Shown here piece after piece: positions 45,685-55,102 of a DNA stretch of 64,000 nucleotides. The position numbers and the translations under genes were made by a program. Each line of letters opens with the position of its first letter. The first letter of the stretch is position 1. Below the pieces are notes generated by a model that saw only the letters and a program-made list of their open reading frames with translations, was not told where the DNA came from and searched no databases. Location: the NCBI GenBank assembly GCA_013112545.1, contig JABFGJ010000007.1, forward strand, positions 124,001 to 188,000. The letters are read 5' to 3'. This stretch comes from Bacteroidota bacterium. GTDB taxonomy: Bacteria > Bacteroidota > Bacteroidia > Flavobacteriales_E > Vicingaceae.

Positions 45685-46565
45685 TAGAACGCAGCATTAT
45701 TAGTTTCCATTTGTCTGTCCACTTTTTTGACAAGACCTTGCAATACATTTCCAGGACCAACTTCAGTAAAACTAGTTGCACCGTCTGCAATCATTTGATT
45801 CATGATTTGTGTCCACTTAACTGCGCCAGTTAATTGCGCAATTAGATTTTCTTTAATCTCAACTGGATTAGTAACTCCTTTAGCTACAACATTTTGATAA
45901 ATGGGACATATTGGAGTTTTGATTTCAGTGTTTTTTATTGCTGCTTCAAGTTCAGCTCTAGCAGGTTCCATTAAAGGTGAGTGAAATGCTCCACCTACTG
46001 GAAGTATTAAGGCTCTTTTTGCCCCAGCTTCTTTTAGTGCTTCACAAGCTTTTTCAACAGCTTCAATGCTACCAGAAATAACCAATTGCCCTGGGCAATT
46101 ATAATTTGCAGGCACAACTACTCCATCTATGCTTGCGCAGATTCTTTCTACATCAGCATCTTCCATACCTAAAACAGCAGCCATTGTTGAGGGAACTGCT
46201 TCACAAGCTTTTTGCATAGCATTAGCTCTTTTGGCTACAAGTTTTAATCCATCTTCAAAACTCATTGCACCACAAGCAACCAATGCCGAAAACTCTCCTA
46301 AAGAATGTCCAGCAGCCATGTCTGGTTTAAATGTTTCACCCAATACTTTTGCCAAAATGACTGAATGTAAAAAAATTGCTGGTTGTGTAACTTTTGTTTC
46401 TTTAAGGGCTTCTGGAGTTCCTTCAAACATAACATCAGTTATTTTAAACCCCAATAAATCATTTGCTTTTTCGAACATAGCTTTTGCTTCAGCTGAATGG
46501 TCGTATAAATCTTTACCCATTCCTGAGAATTGAGCTCCTTGGCCTGGGAATACGTATGCTTTCAT
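45684..46565 (-). CDS. fabD: Malonyl-CoA:ACP transacylase
   Basis: FabD loads malonate onto acyl carrier protein for fatty acid synthesis. The 293-residue protein starts with the FabD pattern KAYVFPGQGAQFSGMGKDLY, has the nucleophile motif GHSLGEFSA (Ser at about residue 88), Arg in KRANAMQKAC, and GAFHSPLM with the catalytic His. It shares a transcript with proline dehydrogenase, an unusual pairing with no clear functional link. Confidence 0.97.
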   Translation of the reverse strand: MKAYVFPGQGAQFSGMGKDLYDHSAEAKAMFEKANDLLGFKITDVMFEGTPEALKETKVTQPAIFLHSVILAKVLGETFKPDMAAGHSLGEFSALVACGAMSFEDGLKLVAKRANAMQKACEAVPSTMAAVLGMEDADVERICASIDGVVVPANYNCPGQLVISGSIEAVEKACEALKEAGAKRALILPVGGAFHSPLMEPARAELEAAIKNTEIKTPICPIYQNVVAKGVTNPVEIKENLIAQLTGAVKWTQIMNQMIADGATSFTEVGPGNVLQGLVKKVDRQMETNNAAF

Positions 46566-46579
46566 ATAGTAGAAATATT

Positions 46580-46615
46580 AAAAAAAATGCCCTTTCTAAA
46601 TTAATAGAAAGGGCA
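46580..46615 (-). terminator. Rho-independent terminator after the Bax-inhibitor-1 gene
   Basis: An 11-bp stem (TGCCCTTTCTA, 46588-46598, with TAGAAAGGGCA, 46605-46615) has a 6-nt loop; on the minus strand it runs into T8. It separates this gene from fabD. Confidence 0.9.
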
Positions 46616-46625
46616 AGGTATTAAA

Positions 46626-47366
46626 TTATTTTCGGTCTCCAAAAAGTCTTAAAAGAAACATGAACAAGTTCACAAAGTCTAAGTATAAATTTAAAGCTCC
46701 CATGATGGCCAACTTATTTGTTGACTCTGCTCCAAATTCAACTCCAGATCCAATTCTTTTTAGCTTTTGCACATCATAAGCAGTTAGTCCTGTGAAAATT
46801 AAAACACCTAAGCAGCTGATAATTAAATCCATCATACTGCTTCCGATAAAGAAATTCACAACCATGGCAATAATTATCCCGATAACCGCCATCATTAAAA
46901 TGGCTCCGAATTTTGTTAAATCTTGTTTAGTAGTATAACCTAGAATTGCCATTACACCAAAGGTTGCAGCAGTGATGCCAAACGTGCTCGCAATGCTTCC
47001 TCCAGTATATATTAAAAAGATGAAACTCATGCTCATTCCCATTACTGCCGAATAAGCGATGAATAAACCTAGAAGAGTAAATGAAGATAATTTGTTAAAC
47101 GATAAAGACATGACTAAAACAAAGGCGAGTGGTGCAAACATAACTGCCCAACCTAAAATTGTCATGCTACCAGTTTCATAATTTACTAGGTAAGACAACA
47201 GTGAATCATTTGTGCCAAACAAGTAGGCGATAACACCAGTTATAGAAAGTGCACCAGCCATGTATGTGAACACGTTGGATAAGAATGCTTTAATACCAGC
47301 TTCAGATCCTATTTCTACTGTAGAAGTATGTTCGTTTTGATTATAATTTCTATTTTGAAGTTCCAT
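46626..47366 (-). CDS. Bax inhibitor-1/YccA-family membrane protein
   Basis: The 246-residue protein has a soluble N-terminus, then seven hydrophobic segments, and the BI-1 core pattern NVFTYMAGALSITGVIAYLF, FIAYSAVMGMSMSFIF and LIISCLGVLIFTGLTAYDVQKLK. Family members can form calcium-leak channels or modulate protease quality control. ATG 47366 is preferred; an in-frame ATG at 47399 adds 11 residues. Confidence 0.9.
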   Translation of the reverse strand: MELQNRNYNQNEHTSTVEIGSEAGIKAFLSNVFTYMAGALSITGVIAYLFGTNDSLLSYLVNYETGSMTILGWAVMFAPLAFVLVMSLSFNKLSSFTLLGLFIAYSAVMGMSMSFIFLIYTGGSIASTFGITAATFGVMAILGYTTKQDLTKFGAILMMAVIGIIIAMVVNFFIGSSMMDLIISCLGVLIFTGLTAYDVQKLKRIGSGVEFGAESTNKLAIMGALNLYLDFVNLFMFLLRLFGDRK

Positions 47367-47437
47367 ATTTTTTATATTTTTTGATTGTTTAATCATCATA
47401 AATTAAACCAGTAAAATTAGTCTGAATTTTTGTCAGT

Positions 47438-48055
47438 TTAACTTAAATCAGCAGAAATTAATTGTATAAACTCTTTGCGAGTTGAATCCTTTTCAAATGC
47501 ACCGGTAAAGGCAGATGTTGTAGTGACAGAGTTTTGTTTTTGGATGCCTCTCATCTGCATACACAAGTGTTTCGCTTCAATAACAACTGCTACACCAAGT
47601 GGGTTTAAAGTGTCTTGTATGCAATCTTTTATTTGGTCAGTTAGCCTTTCTTGCACTTGTAAACGTCTAGAAAAAGCATCCACCACTCGGGGGATTTTAC
47701 TTAACCCAACGATGTAGCCATTTGGAATATAGGCAATGTGTGCTTTACCAATAAAGGGTAACATGTGATGTTCGCACATGGAATAAATTTCTATGTCCTT
47801 CACGATTACCATTTGATTGTGGTCTTCTTTAAACATAGCACTTTTTAGAATTTCAGAAGGATCAAGTCCATAGCCATGAGTTAGGTATTGCATAGCTTTA
47901 GCAATCCGTTCAGGAGTTTTAACCAATCCTTCGCGGTTGATATCTTCGCCTAGTTCTACTATTATTTTACTGTAAAGATTAGAAATTGTATCAACTTTTT
48001 CGTTGTTGTATTGGTCAACTCTTTCGTACCCTTCTTCAAAATCTGTTTCGTGCAT
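47438..48055 (-). CDS. folE: GTP cyclohydrolase I
   Basis: FolE makes dihydroneopterin triphosphate from GTP, feeding tetrahydrofolate and the queuosine branch. The 205-residue protein has the zinc site [18 protein letters not shown] (Cys and His ligands) and [23 protein letters not shown], plus KHLCMQMRG. It begins 1 bp after the queD stop codon, so the two form an operon. Confidence 0.97.
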   Translation of the reverse strand: MHETDFEEGYERVDQYNNEKVDTISNLYSKIIVELGEDINREGLVKTPERIAKAMQYLTHGYGLDPSEILKSAMFKEDHNQMVIVKDIEIYSMCEHHMLPFIGKAHIAYIPNGYIVGLSKIPRVVDAFSRRLQVQERLTDQIKDCIQDTLNPLGVAVVIEAKHLCMQMRGIQKQNSVTTTSAFTGAFEKDSTRKEFIQLISADLS

Positions 48056-48056
48056 G

Positions 48057-48470
48057 TTATTCTCCGTAATATTCGACGTAATTATTTTCTGTTTCTTGAA
48101 GTTTTATACAGTGTAAAACACCTCCAATTTCAGCAATTCTACTTTCCAATCTTTGCCAAAATGCAATGGCTAAATTCTCTGTAGAAGTCATTAAGTGTTT
48201 TGTAAACTCAACATCTAAATTTAAGTTTTTGTGATCCACATGCTGAATGACTTCTTCTTTTATAATATCTCCAAGAGTTGACAAATCAACAACGAAGCCT
48301 GTAGAAGGTTCGGGAATACCTTTAACTGTTACGTATAAAGTGTAATTATGACCATGCCAATTAGGATTAGCGCACTTGCCAAATGTTTTAAAATTTTGTT
48401 CTTCGCTCCAAGCTGGTATGGCTAATTTATGGGCTGCACTAAATCGCTCTCTTCTTGTGATGTAAACCAT
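48057..48470 (-). CDS. queD: 6-carboxytetrahydropterin synthase (QueD/PTPS family)
   Basis: The 137-residue protein has the family's zinc ligands: FSAAHKL, and [13 protein letters not shown] with the catalytic Cys before the HGH pair, and a later VDHKNLNLD. It uses the FolE product to make 6-carboxytetrahydropterin for queuosine. ATG 48470 is chosen: an upstream TTG at 48488 lies inside the TATATTTG promoter element, so the longer form cannot be made from it. Confidence 0.93.
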   Translation of the reverse strand: MVYITRRERFSAAHKLAIPAWSEEQNFKTFGKCANPNWHGHNYTLYVTVKGIPEPSTGFVVDLSTLGDIIKEEVIQHVDHKNLNLDVEFTKHLMTSTENLAIAFWQRLESRIAEIGGVLHCIKLQETENNYVEYYGE

Positions 48471-48485
48471 CGTATTATTTTTTTG

Positions 48486-48493
48486 CAAATATA
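48486..48493 (-). promoter_or_regulatory. Promoter -7 element of the queD-folE operon
   Basis: TATATTTG on the minus strand matches TAnnTTTG, followed by C, and lies 15 nt before the ATG used. This also rules out the upstream start. Confidence 0.6.
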
Positions 48494-48547
48494 AGTTCGT
48501 TTTTAAAGCTAGAATTTATCTGTATCTATATTTTCAATGCATAGATT

Positions 48548-48883
48548 TTAGTCCATTATTAATAAATCTTTAATTCCCTCACGAAGTTTGTAGAGCTGCT
48601 CAATACTTATTTGGCCTATTTTAGTTTCAAATCTATCTTTAGAAATAGAGCGTAAGTGCATAATTAGGATTTCGGACTCTTCTTTTAACCCATTTATATT
48701 GTTCGGTTTTAAAATAACATCTCCTTTATAATTTTTAATTTTTGTTGTTAGTGGGCAAACATATATTACAGGGGCGTATTTATTTAAGAGATTGCCACTC
48801 ACTATAGCAACTGGCCTTTTGCCATTTTGTTCACTGCCTTTTGTTGGGTTTAAATTAACCCACCATATTTCACCTTTTTGCAT
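48548..48883 (-). CDS. PemK/MazF-type endoribonuclease toxin
   Basis: The 111-residue protein starts MQKGEIWWVNLNPTKGSEQNGKRPV-like (the conserved G-[ED]-[IV]-W-x-V-[ND] and P-x-K-G-x-E-x-x-x-x-R-P pattern), followed by CPLTTKIKNY and SRSISKDR-like LRSISKDRF. This is the PemK/MazF fold, which cleaves single-stranded RNA. It begins at the last base of the antitoxin gene (1-bp overlap), the usual co-translated antitoxin-toxin order. Confidence 0.92.
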   Translation of the reverse strand: MQKGEIWWVNLNPTKGSEQNGKRPVAIVSGNLLNKYAPVIYVCPLTTKIKNYKGDVILKPNNINGLKEESEILIMHLRSISKDRFETKIGQISIEQLYKLREGIKDLLIMD

Positions 48884-49116
48884 TAATCTTCTATTTGCTG
48901 AAGATAAGCAGCCATCCCCTCAGCTGCCAATGTAAGTGTATCTTCATTTTTATATGCTTTTTTAAAAGAGTTGATGTATTCAATTCTTTTAAGTTGCTCT
49001 AGATAAGTGCTAAGCGCTTTTTCGATGATTTTGTTTTTAGGTATTGAAAGTTTAGCAGCAGCTTCGGAAAGCTGGGCTAGAAGTTCATCTGGAAGTGAAG
49101 AAGTAAAGGTTGTCAT
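48883..49116 (-). CDS. Ribbon-helix-helix antitoxin
   Basis: The 77-residue protein has an N-terminal RHH (CopG/Arc-like) DNA-binding motif, FTSSLPDELLAQLSEAA, LSIPKNKIIEKALSTYL, then a C-terminal region likely to bind and block the toxin. Two 21-bp operator-like repeats lie just upstream, so it probably represses its own operon. It overlaps the toxin gene by 1 bp. Confidence 0.88.
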   Translation of the reverse strand: MTTFTSSLPDELLAQLSEAAAKLSIPKNKIIEKALSTYLEQLKRIEYINSFKKAYKNEDTLTLAAEGMAAYLQQIED

Positions 49117-49125
49117 TATTTTACA

Positions 49126-49169
49126 TATTTATGAAACGTAAATATACGTATTTATGATTTGTAAATATA
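49126..49169 (-). promoter_or_regulatory. Operator-like tandem 21-bp repeats of the toxin-antitoxin operon
   Basis: Two copies, TATTTATGAAACGTAAATA+TA (49126-49146) and TATTTATGATTTGTAAATA+TA (49149-49169), are 18/21 identical with a 23-bp period. Each has dyad symmetry (TATTTA...TAAATA around 7 nt). Their minus strand holds TATATTTA, a near-match to the -7 promoter element. This layout suits cooperative binding by RHH dimers that repress the promoter. Confidence 0.65.
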
Positions 49170-49258
49170 ATTGTTTGTGTTCAAAATTATGAATTGATTA
49201 AAGTTTTGTGAAAGAAAGGACTATTTTAGGATTAATCTACCTTTTTGATAAGCTCCAA

Positions 49259-49900
49259 TCACAGCACCCTTGCAATCATTAACCCATCTCTTATTGGAAA
49301 CAAAACATTTTCCACTCTTTTATCGGCTTGAATCATTTTATTGAAATCGACAAGTGTTTTAGTATCTTCATCTAAGATAGAGTAATCGTCTAAAACTTTA
49401 CCGCTCCACAACACATTATCTGCTATGATAAAAGCGCCTGGCTTTAGTCGAGTCATCAATAATTCATAATAGTTGATGTAATTGCCTTTGTCGGCATCAA
49501 TAAAAACAAGGTCAAAATCTAAATCGAATGTGGGTATAATATCCAATGCATTTCCAAGATGAAAGTGAATCTGATTGGCAAAATTAGAAGCAGAAAAATA
49601 ACGAGTCAACAAAGGTTCCAGTTCTTCATTGATATCAATGGTGTGCAATTCCCCATTAGATTTTAAACCTTCTGCTAGACAAAGGGCTGAATATCCAGTA
49701 TATGTCCCGATTTCTAAAACATATTGAGGCCTTATCATATTAGAAAATAAATTAAGAGCCCTACCTTGTAAATGGCCGCTCAACATTCTAGGCTGCAATA
49801 CTTTGCTCCAGGTTTCGCGGTTTAATTTGTATAATAAATCACTTTCTTCACTGCTATGCGCAATAGCGTATGCTTCAATATGTTCATCTATAAAATTCAT
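49259..49900 (-). CDS. Class I SAM O-methyltransferase (COMT-like)
   Basis: The 213-residue protein has the bacterial O-methyltransferase pattern: YVLEIGTYTGYSALCLAEGL (SAM site), IDINEELEPL, DFDLVFIDADKGNYINYYEL (metal and catalytic region) and GAFIIADNVLWSGKV. The substrate is unknown. It overlaps ddl by 4 bp and is co-transcribed with it. Confidence 0.9.
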   Translation of the reverse strand: MNFIDEHIEAYAIAHSSEESDLLYKLNRETWSKVLQPRMLSGHLQGRALNLFSNMIRPQYVLEIGTYTGYSALCLAEGLKSNGELHTIDINEELEPLLTRYFSASNFANQIHFHLGNALDIIPTFDLDFDLVFIDADKGNYINYYELLMTRLKPGAFIIADNVLWSGKVLDDYSILDEDTKTLVDFNKMIQADKRVENVLFPIRDGLMIARVL

Positions 49901-50874
49901 TTTCTTTTTATGGTTTCTTGAATGATTATGTTGAAAAATTCACCTAAACTCATCCCAGCTGCTCTAACTTGTTGAGGAATTAAACTAGCTGCCGACAAAC
50001 CGGGAACAGCATTGAGCTCAATTATATAAGGCTTGTCTTCAACTAGCATGAAATCGGCTCTAAAAACACCTCTCATATTGAGTTTGTTATAAATTCCACG
50101 AGTTATTGTTTGAATGTTTGCAGTTGCTTCTTCAGATATTCTTGCCGGAGTTATTTCTCTAGAGTCGCCTTTGTATTTTGCATTAAAGTCAAAAAATTCT
50201 CCATTGGGAATTATTTGAGTGATGGGTAAGGCCATACTTTTTCCCTCTTTTCGATATCCACCGCAGGTAAGTTCTTTGCCAGGTAAATATTCTTCAATCA
50301 TAATTTCATGATCAAATTCAAAAGCTTTGGTAATTGCCATTAATAAATCTTCGGCATATTTTACTTTGCTAACACCATAACTGCTTCCGCAAGAACAAGG
50401 TTTAACAAAACAAGGAAGTTTAAGGTTTTCTATAATAGCTTTTTCATCAAACCGTTCTCCTTTTCTGATGAAAATAGACTTAGCTACAGAATAACCTAAT
50501 TGTCGAAGCAGGGTATTGCAATACCACTTATTGAAAGTTAAAGCAGCACCCACATGGTCGGGTGAGGAGTAAGGGATTTTCAACAGATCGAAATAAGCTT
50601 GTAGCTTTCCATCCTCTCCTGGCGTACCGTGTATAGCAATAAAAACATAATCAAATCGAATTCGATTTCCATCAAATTCAAAACTAAAGTCATTTTTATC
50701 AATCTGATATTTATTTCCGTTTAATAAAGCATTCCAATAGCCCATAGTCATAGAAACAATAATAGGTTCGTAGATAGAGCGATCAAGATTGTCATAAACA
50801 GTTTGAGCTGATAAAAATGATATTTCTGCTTCGGCAGAATCTCCACCAGCAGCTATTGCCACAATTTTTTTCAT
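49897..50874 (-). CDS. ddl: D-alanine--D-alanine ligase
   Basis: Ddl makes the D-Ala-D-Ala dipeptide of peptidoglycan. The 325-residue ATP-grasp protein has AIAAGGDSAEAEISFLSAQTV at the N-terminus, IAIHGTPGEDG, the ATP-binding lid region IEEYLPGKELTCGGY, and the C-terminal FRADFMLVEDKPYIIELNAVPGLSAASLIPQ. Its start is 126 bp from the divergent PASTA gene. Confidence 0.96.
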   Translation of the reverse strand: MKKIVAIAAGGDSAEAEISFLSAQTVYDNLDRSIYEPIIVSMTMGYWNALLNGNKYQIDKNDFSFEFDGNRIRFDYVFIAIHGTPGEDGKLQAYFDLLKIPYSSPDHVGAALTFNKWYCNTLLRQLGYSVAKSIFIRKGERFDEKAIIENLKLPCFVKPCSCGSSYGVSKVKYAEDLLMAITKAFEFDHEIMIEEYLPGKELTCGGYRKEGKSMALPITQIIPNGEFFDFNAKYKGDSREITPARISEEATANIQTITRGIYNKLNMRGVFRADFMLVEDKPYIIELNAVPGLSAASLIPQQVRAAGMSLGEFFNIIIQETIKRK

Positions 50875-50966
50875 AGATTTCGATTATAAACTCCAAAATA
50901 AATCAATATAAAACTTCATTTTTTATTAAGCCATATTTTTAATTAACAAGAACAGTCTAATATTCA

Positions 50967-50974
50967 TATCTTTG
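50967..50974 (+). promoter_or_regulatory. Promoter -7 element of the PASTA operon
   Basis: TATCTTTG matches TAnnTTTG, 26 nt before the ATG at 51001. An in-frame TTG at 50986 is a less likely start. Confidence 0.55.
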
Positions 50975-51000
50975 AAAATTGATTATTGAAAGCGCAGACT

Positions 51001-51819
51001 ATGGGTCCTTTTATAAAGTTTTTATTTAGTAAAACTTTTATTATAAACTTGCTGATTGCCTTGCTATTGCTAGCGGGTGGCTTATATGCAACATTGAATT
51101 ATTTAGACGATTATTCCCTTCATGGGCAAACTCTAGAAGTACCAAATTTGGAAGGAAAAAACTTCGAGCAAATGGATACTTTGCTAAATCCAACAGAATT
51201 TACTGCTATAATCACAGATTCTATTTATTTAAAAGATAAAATAGTTGGGGAAATTGTTGACCAAGATCCAAAGCCTGGGAAAACGGTTAAACAAGGAAGA
51301 AAAATTTATATTACAGTTGCGGCAGCTGAGCCTGCTAAAATTACCATGCCCGATTTAGTTGATTTATCGCTGCGTCAGGCCAGTTCATTGATGGAAACTT
51401 ACGGTTTAGTTGTTGGCAAATTAAGCTATCGCCCTGATTTGTGTGTAAATTGTATATTAGAGCAGCAATTAGATGGCAAACCAATAGCAGCTGGAACAAA
51501 AATATTAAAGGGAATAAAAATAGATTTAATCATTGGTCATGGCTTAAGCAATGAGTTAACTCAAGTGCCTTATTTAATTGGAATGAATACTTCTATGGCC
51601 GAGAGTGTTCTTTTGTCATCTTATTTGAATGTTGGGGCTGTATTTTATGATGCGGATAATGTACTGACTGCCACCGATTCTGCCCAAGCAAAAGTATATA
51701 AGCAAAGTCCTTTTTATTCTGAAGGACCAACGATTCAGATGGGATCTTCAGTAGATCTTTTTGTAACGATGGATACGAATCGTATCGTTCACACCGTTAA
51801 TCCAACAGATACCTTATAA
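51001..51819 (+). CDS. PASTA-domain membrane protein
   Basis: The 272-residue protein has one N-terminal membrane helix (INLLIALLLLAGGLYATL) and three PASTA domains outside (LEVPNLEGKNFEQMDTLL, ITMPDLVDLSLRQASSLME, TQVPYLIGMNTSMAESVLL). There is no kinase or penicillin-binding domain. PASTA modules bind peptidoglycan fragments or beta-lactams in other systems. It heads an operon with a T9SS protein and rluD and lies beside ddl. Confidence 0.88.
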   Translation: MGPFIKFLFSKTFIINLLIALLLLAGGLYATLNYLDDYSLHGQTLEVPNLEGKNFEQMDTLLNPTEFTAIITDSIYLKDKIVGEIVDQDPKPGKTVKQGRKIYITVAAAEPAKITMPDLVDLSLRQASSLMETYGLVVGKLSYRPDLCVNCILEQQLDGKPIAAGTKILKGIKIDLIIGHGLSNELTQVPYLIGMNTSMAESVLLSSYLNVGAVFYDADNVLTATDSAQAKVYKQSPFYSEGPTIQMGSSVDLFVTMDTNRIVHTVNPTDTL

Positions 51820-51821
51820 AT

Positions 51822-54044
51822 ATGCGTAAAATTTTCGGATTACTATTTTTTTGCAGTTTTGTATTTCAGGCATTTTGTCAGGATTTTCAAAGCCCCTTGA
51901 GCTCAAATCCAAGTTTGTTTAAATACCTCCCCAAAACTCAGCTTTCAAAAGATAAAAAATTAGTTCAAGAGGACTCCGTAATCTATCAATATGACACACT
52001 TTCTTTACCATTTATTGATGATTTTTCAAAAGATCGTTTACCTAAGAGGCTTAGTGATTTTTCAGCATCAAATGTCAGTGATGTAGTTTTATATAAACTT
52101 TACTCTGGAAATCAGCCAGTAGCATTGACAGATGGATTTAGAGTGGATACGACTTTTCGTTTTCAGTTAAATGCTCTTGGTGATACAATCTTGAAACAAG
52201 CAAATACAGTCATTTTTCTAAAAGAATTTGACATCAGTCGCTATACAAGCCAGTTCCAAAATATAGAGGTTTATCCACCTTATCAAATTATGGATACTAT
52301 TGGCAAAACTCCAGATACCATTCACATTACTCCAAACATCACACAGGAATCTAAAAAATATTACATCGTAAGTCCAGATTCAAATGATTTATATACTGAT
52401 CGTGATGTCTTAATTAACAACACTTTTGCAAAAATGCCAATTACCATAGGTGTAGCTACTTTCGATGGCTTAAATCAATATGGCTTGCCTTATTCTCCTG
52501 ATTTCGAAATACAAGTACAAGCTGATTATTTAACTTCGGTGCCTCTAGATTTATCTAATATAGTAAATGACTCATCTGTTTATCTAAGTTTTTATTATCA
52601 GCCTGGCGGTTTAAGTTTATTTGGTCCTCAAAAAGAAGATTCCTTGGCGGTTGATTTTTACGATGTAACTACTAAAAAATGGGGTAACGTTTGGAGGACA
52701 GAAGGTTTTGTGAGTGATGATTTTCACCGTGTGATGCTTCGTGTTGACCAAAAATACCACAAAAAAGGATTCCAATTTAGAATTAGAAATAAAGCACAAG
52801 GCTCGGGAGCTTATGACCACTGGCACATCGATTATATTTATTTAAATGACAACCGAACAGCAAACGATACTTCTAAAAAGGACATCAGTTTTGTTTACCC
52901 TCCTAGTAAATTGTTGAAAGATTATTATGTAATGCCTTGGTGGCATTTTAAAAGTAATCCACCGCTTTATCAAGCTGATAAAACCTCTTCGATTATTCGA
53001 AATAATTATTCTCAAGGATTGAACTTATACTATCGAATGAATTTGGAAGACCCTAATGGAACAACACCTTTTTATACTTATCCACCAAGTTCTTCTTTTT
53101 TCATTTTATCTAGCCACGATACAATTAGTTTGAATTACGACATCAATTTTAATTATAACATAAATGATGTCACAGGACCTGGTCTATTGCCTGCTACCTA
53201 TTCCATTGATTTTAATCCTGGAAGCAGTCAGTCTAAAGATTTTATTACTGCTAATGATACTATACACACTGGTATAAACTTGCAAAATTATTATGCTTAT
53301 GACGATGGTACGGCAGAAGCTGGATATGGCGTAAACCCTGAATTAAGTTCTGAAGGATATGTTGCTTATCTTGCCGTGAAACATGAAATTCCTTATATCG
53401 ATACCATTGGTGGAGTGCAAATATATTTTTTACCTACATATCCGGATGTTCAAAAACAAAGTTTTGAGTTGATGGTATGGAATAACTTAAATTCCAATGC
53501 TGTGGTATTTAAACATACAGTTAAAAACAAACCATTTTATACGGAGGATAATGGATTTTATACGCTTTGGTTTGATAGTGCCGTGGTGGTGAACCAATCT
53601 TTTTACATTGGTATGAAAACCATAGGCAAATATTCTAACAGCATCGGAATGGATTTAAATACAGACAATAGGGATAAGATTTTCTGGAGTTTTAATGGAA
53701 ACAATTGGAATAGCCCTAGTGTTGGAATTTCAAATGGCAGTTTGATGATTAGGCCAATTTTTAGAAAAAAGAAATTTGGTGTAGGAGTAGAGAATGCTAA
53801 AGCAGAAGTAAAAAATGAAATTCATTGGTATCCAAATCCGGTAAAGCAAATTTTATATACAAATGCTAAGAACAACATACGAGGTACGAAAGTTAAAATT
53901 TTTGGATTGACTGGGAATTTAATAAAGGAAACTCAGTTTAGTTCAGAATTGGATGTTTCGGATTTAAAAGAAGGGATTTATTTTATTCAAACCATAGACA
54001 AGTCTGGATATACTTCCACTCAAAAAATTATAAAATCAAATTAA
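51822..54044 (+). CDS. Large exported protein with T9SS type A sorting domain
   Basis: The 740-residue precursor has a signal peptide to about QAFCQ and a mostly beta-sheet body whose family I do not recognise, with repeated short strands and few Cys. It ends in a sorting domain (WYPNPVKQIL to STQKIIKSN). It should be secreted or held at the cell surface by the T9SS. It lies 2 bp after the PASTA gene and 1 bp before or overlapping rluD, so it is in the same operon. Confidence 0.85.
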   Translation: MRKIFGLLFFCSFVFQAFCQDFQSPLSSNPSLFKYLPKTQLSKDKKLVQEDSVIYQYDTLSLPFIDDFSKDRLPKRLSDFSASNVSDVVLYKLYSGNQPVALTDGFRVDTTFRFQLNALGDTILKQANTVIFLKEFDISRYTSQFQNIEVYPPYQIMDTIGKTPDTIHITPNITQESKKYYIVSPDSNDLYTDRDVLINNTFAKMPITIGVATFDGLNQYGLPYSPDFEIQVQADYLTSVPLDLSNIVNDSSVYLSFYYQPGGLSLFGPQKEDSLAVDFYDVTTKKWGNVWRTEGFVSDDFHRVMLRVDQKYHKKGFQFRIRNKAQGSGAYDHWHIDYIYLNDNRTANDTSKKDISFVYPPSKLLKDYYVMPWWHFKSNPPLYQADKTSSIIRNNYSQGLNLYYRMNLEDPNGTTPFYTYPPSSSFFILSSHDTISLNYDINFNYNINDVTGPGLLPATYSIDFNPGSSQSKDFITANDTIHTGINLQNYYAYDDGTAEAGYGVNPELSSEGYVAYLAVKHEIPYIDTIGGVQIYFLPTYPDVQKQSFELMVWNNLNSNAVVFKHTVKNKPFYTEDNGFYTLWFDSAVVVNQSFYIGMKTIGKYSNSIGMDLNTDNRDKIFWSFNGNNWNSPSVGISNGSLMIRPIFRKKKFGVGVENAKAEVKNEIHWYPNPVKQILYTNAKNNIRGTKVKIFGLTGNLIKETQFSSELDVSDLKEGIYFIQTIDKSGYTSTQKIIKSN

Positions 54045-55096
54045 TGCAAGAAGATAAAGAGGAATTCGAAGAAAACGAAGAATTATTTGAGCATTATAAA
54101 ATTATAGCAGACAAGGGACAAGCAGTGCTTAGAATTGATAAGTTCTTGAGCGACCGATTGCCCAATTCATCTCGAAATAAAATTCAACAAGCAGCACATG
54201 CTGGCAATGTAGTTGTAAATGGGGTAGTGGTTAAACCAAATTATAAAGTGAAACCCATGGACGAGGTTTCCATTGTGATGCCTTATCCTCCTCGAGAGAC
54301 GGAATTAATTCCTGAAAATATACCCTTAGATATTGTTTTTGAAGACGATACATTATTGGTTTTAAATAAACCTTCTGAAATGGTTGTTCACCCTGGTTTT
54401 GGCAATCAATCGGGAACGTTAGTTAACGCTTTGATATATCATTTTCAAAATTTACCTGAAGCAGATGGGAGCGAAAACAGACCTGGTTTGGTGCATCGTT
54501 TAGATAAAAACACCACGGGAATTATGGTGATAGCCAAAACAGAGCATGCCTTAACTCACTTAGCAAAACAGTTTTATGATAGAACTTCTGACCGTAGATA
54601 TCAAGCTTTGGTTTGGGGAGATATTAAAGAAGATGAAGGTAAAATTGAAGGAAATATTTGGCGTTCGTTGAAGAATCGGAAAATAATGGATGTATTTCCA
54701 GAAGGAGATATTGGTAAAACAGCCATTACTAACTTTAAAGTATTAAAACGTTTTGGTTATGTCACTTTGGTAGAATATAAACTAGATACCGGAAGAACAC
54801 ATCAGATTAGAGTGCATTCTAAATGGACAGGTCATCCCTTGTTTAACGATGCAGACTATGGTGGAGATCGGATTTTGAAAGGAACTTCTTTTACAAAATA
54901 CAAACAATTTATAGATAACTGTTTTCAGTTATTGCCCCGTCAGGCTTTACACGCCAAAACCTTATCGTTCACGCATCCCAAAACTGGTGAGCGTATGGAA
55001 TTTGATTCAGAATTACCTGCAGATATGCAAGCTGTGCTCGATAAGTGGGATCGCTACATTATGGGTCGTGAAATAGAAATGGAAGAAGAAGCTTAA
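54044..55096 (+). CDS. rluD: RluA-family pseudouridine synthase (RluD-type)
   Basis: The 350-residue protein has an N-terminal S4 RNA-binding domain (IDKFLSDRLPNSSRNKIQ), then the RluA catalytic motif HRLDKNTTGIMVIAKT (catalytic Asp in HRLD) and GRTHQIRVH with the Arg that follows. RluD makes pseudouridines in helix 69 of 23S rRNA; the family is clear but RluD versus RluC is inferred. It overlaps the previous stop as TAATG. Confidence 0.9.
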   Translation: MQEDKEEFEENEELFEHYKIIADKGQAVLRIDKFLSDRLPNSSRNKIQQAAHAGNVVVNGVVVKPNYKVKPMDEVSIVMPYPPRETELIPENIPLDIVFEDDTLLVLNKPSEMVVHPGFGNQSGTLVNALIYHFQNLPEADGSENRPGLVHRLDKNTTGIMVIAKTEHALTHLAKQFYDRTSDRRYQALVWGDIKEDEGKIEGNIWRSLKNRKIMDVFPEGDIGKTAITNFKVLKRFGYVTLVEYKLDTGRTHQIRVHSKWTGHPLFNDADYGGDRILKGTSFTKYKQFIDNCFQLLPRQALHAKTLSFTHPKTGERMEFDSELPADMQAVLDKWDRYIMGREIEMEEEA

Positions 55097-55102
55097 ATTG
55101 AC

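Noticed and set aside
46129..46533. A 134-codon plus-strand frame opposite fabD
   Set aside because: It lies entirely inside fabD, whose motifs and length are complete; its sequence has no family resemblance and low-complexity composition typical of an antisense shadow.
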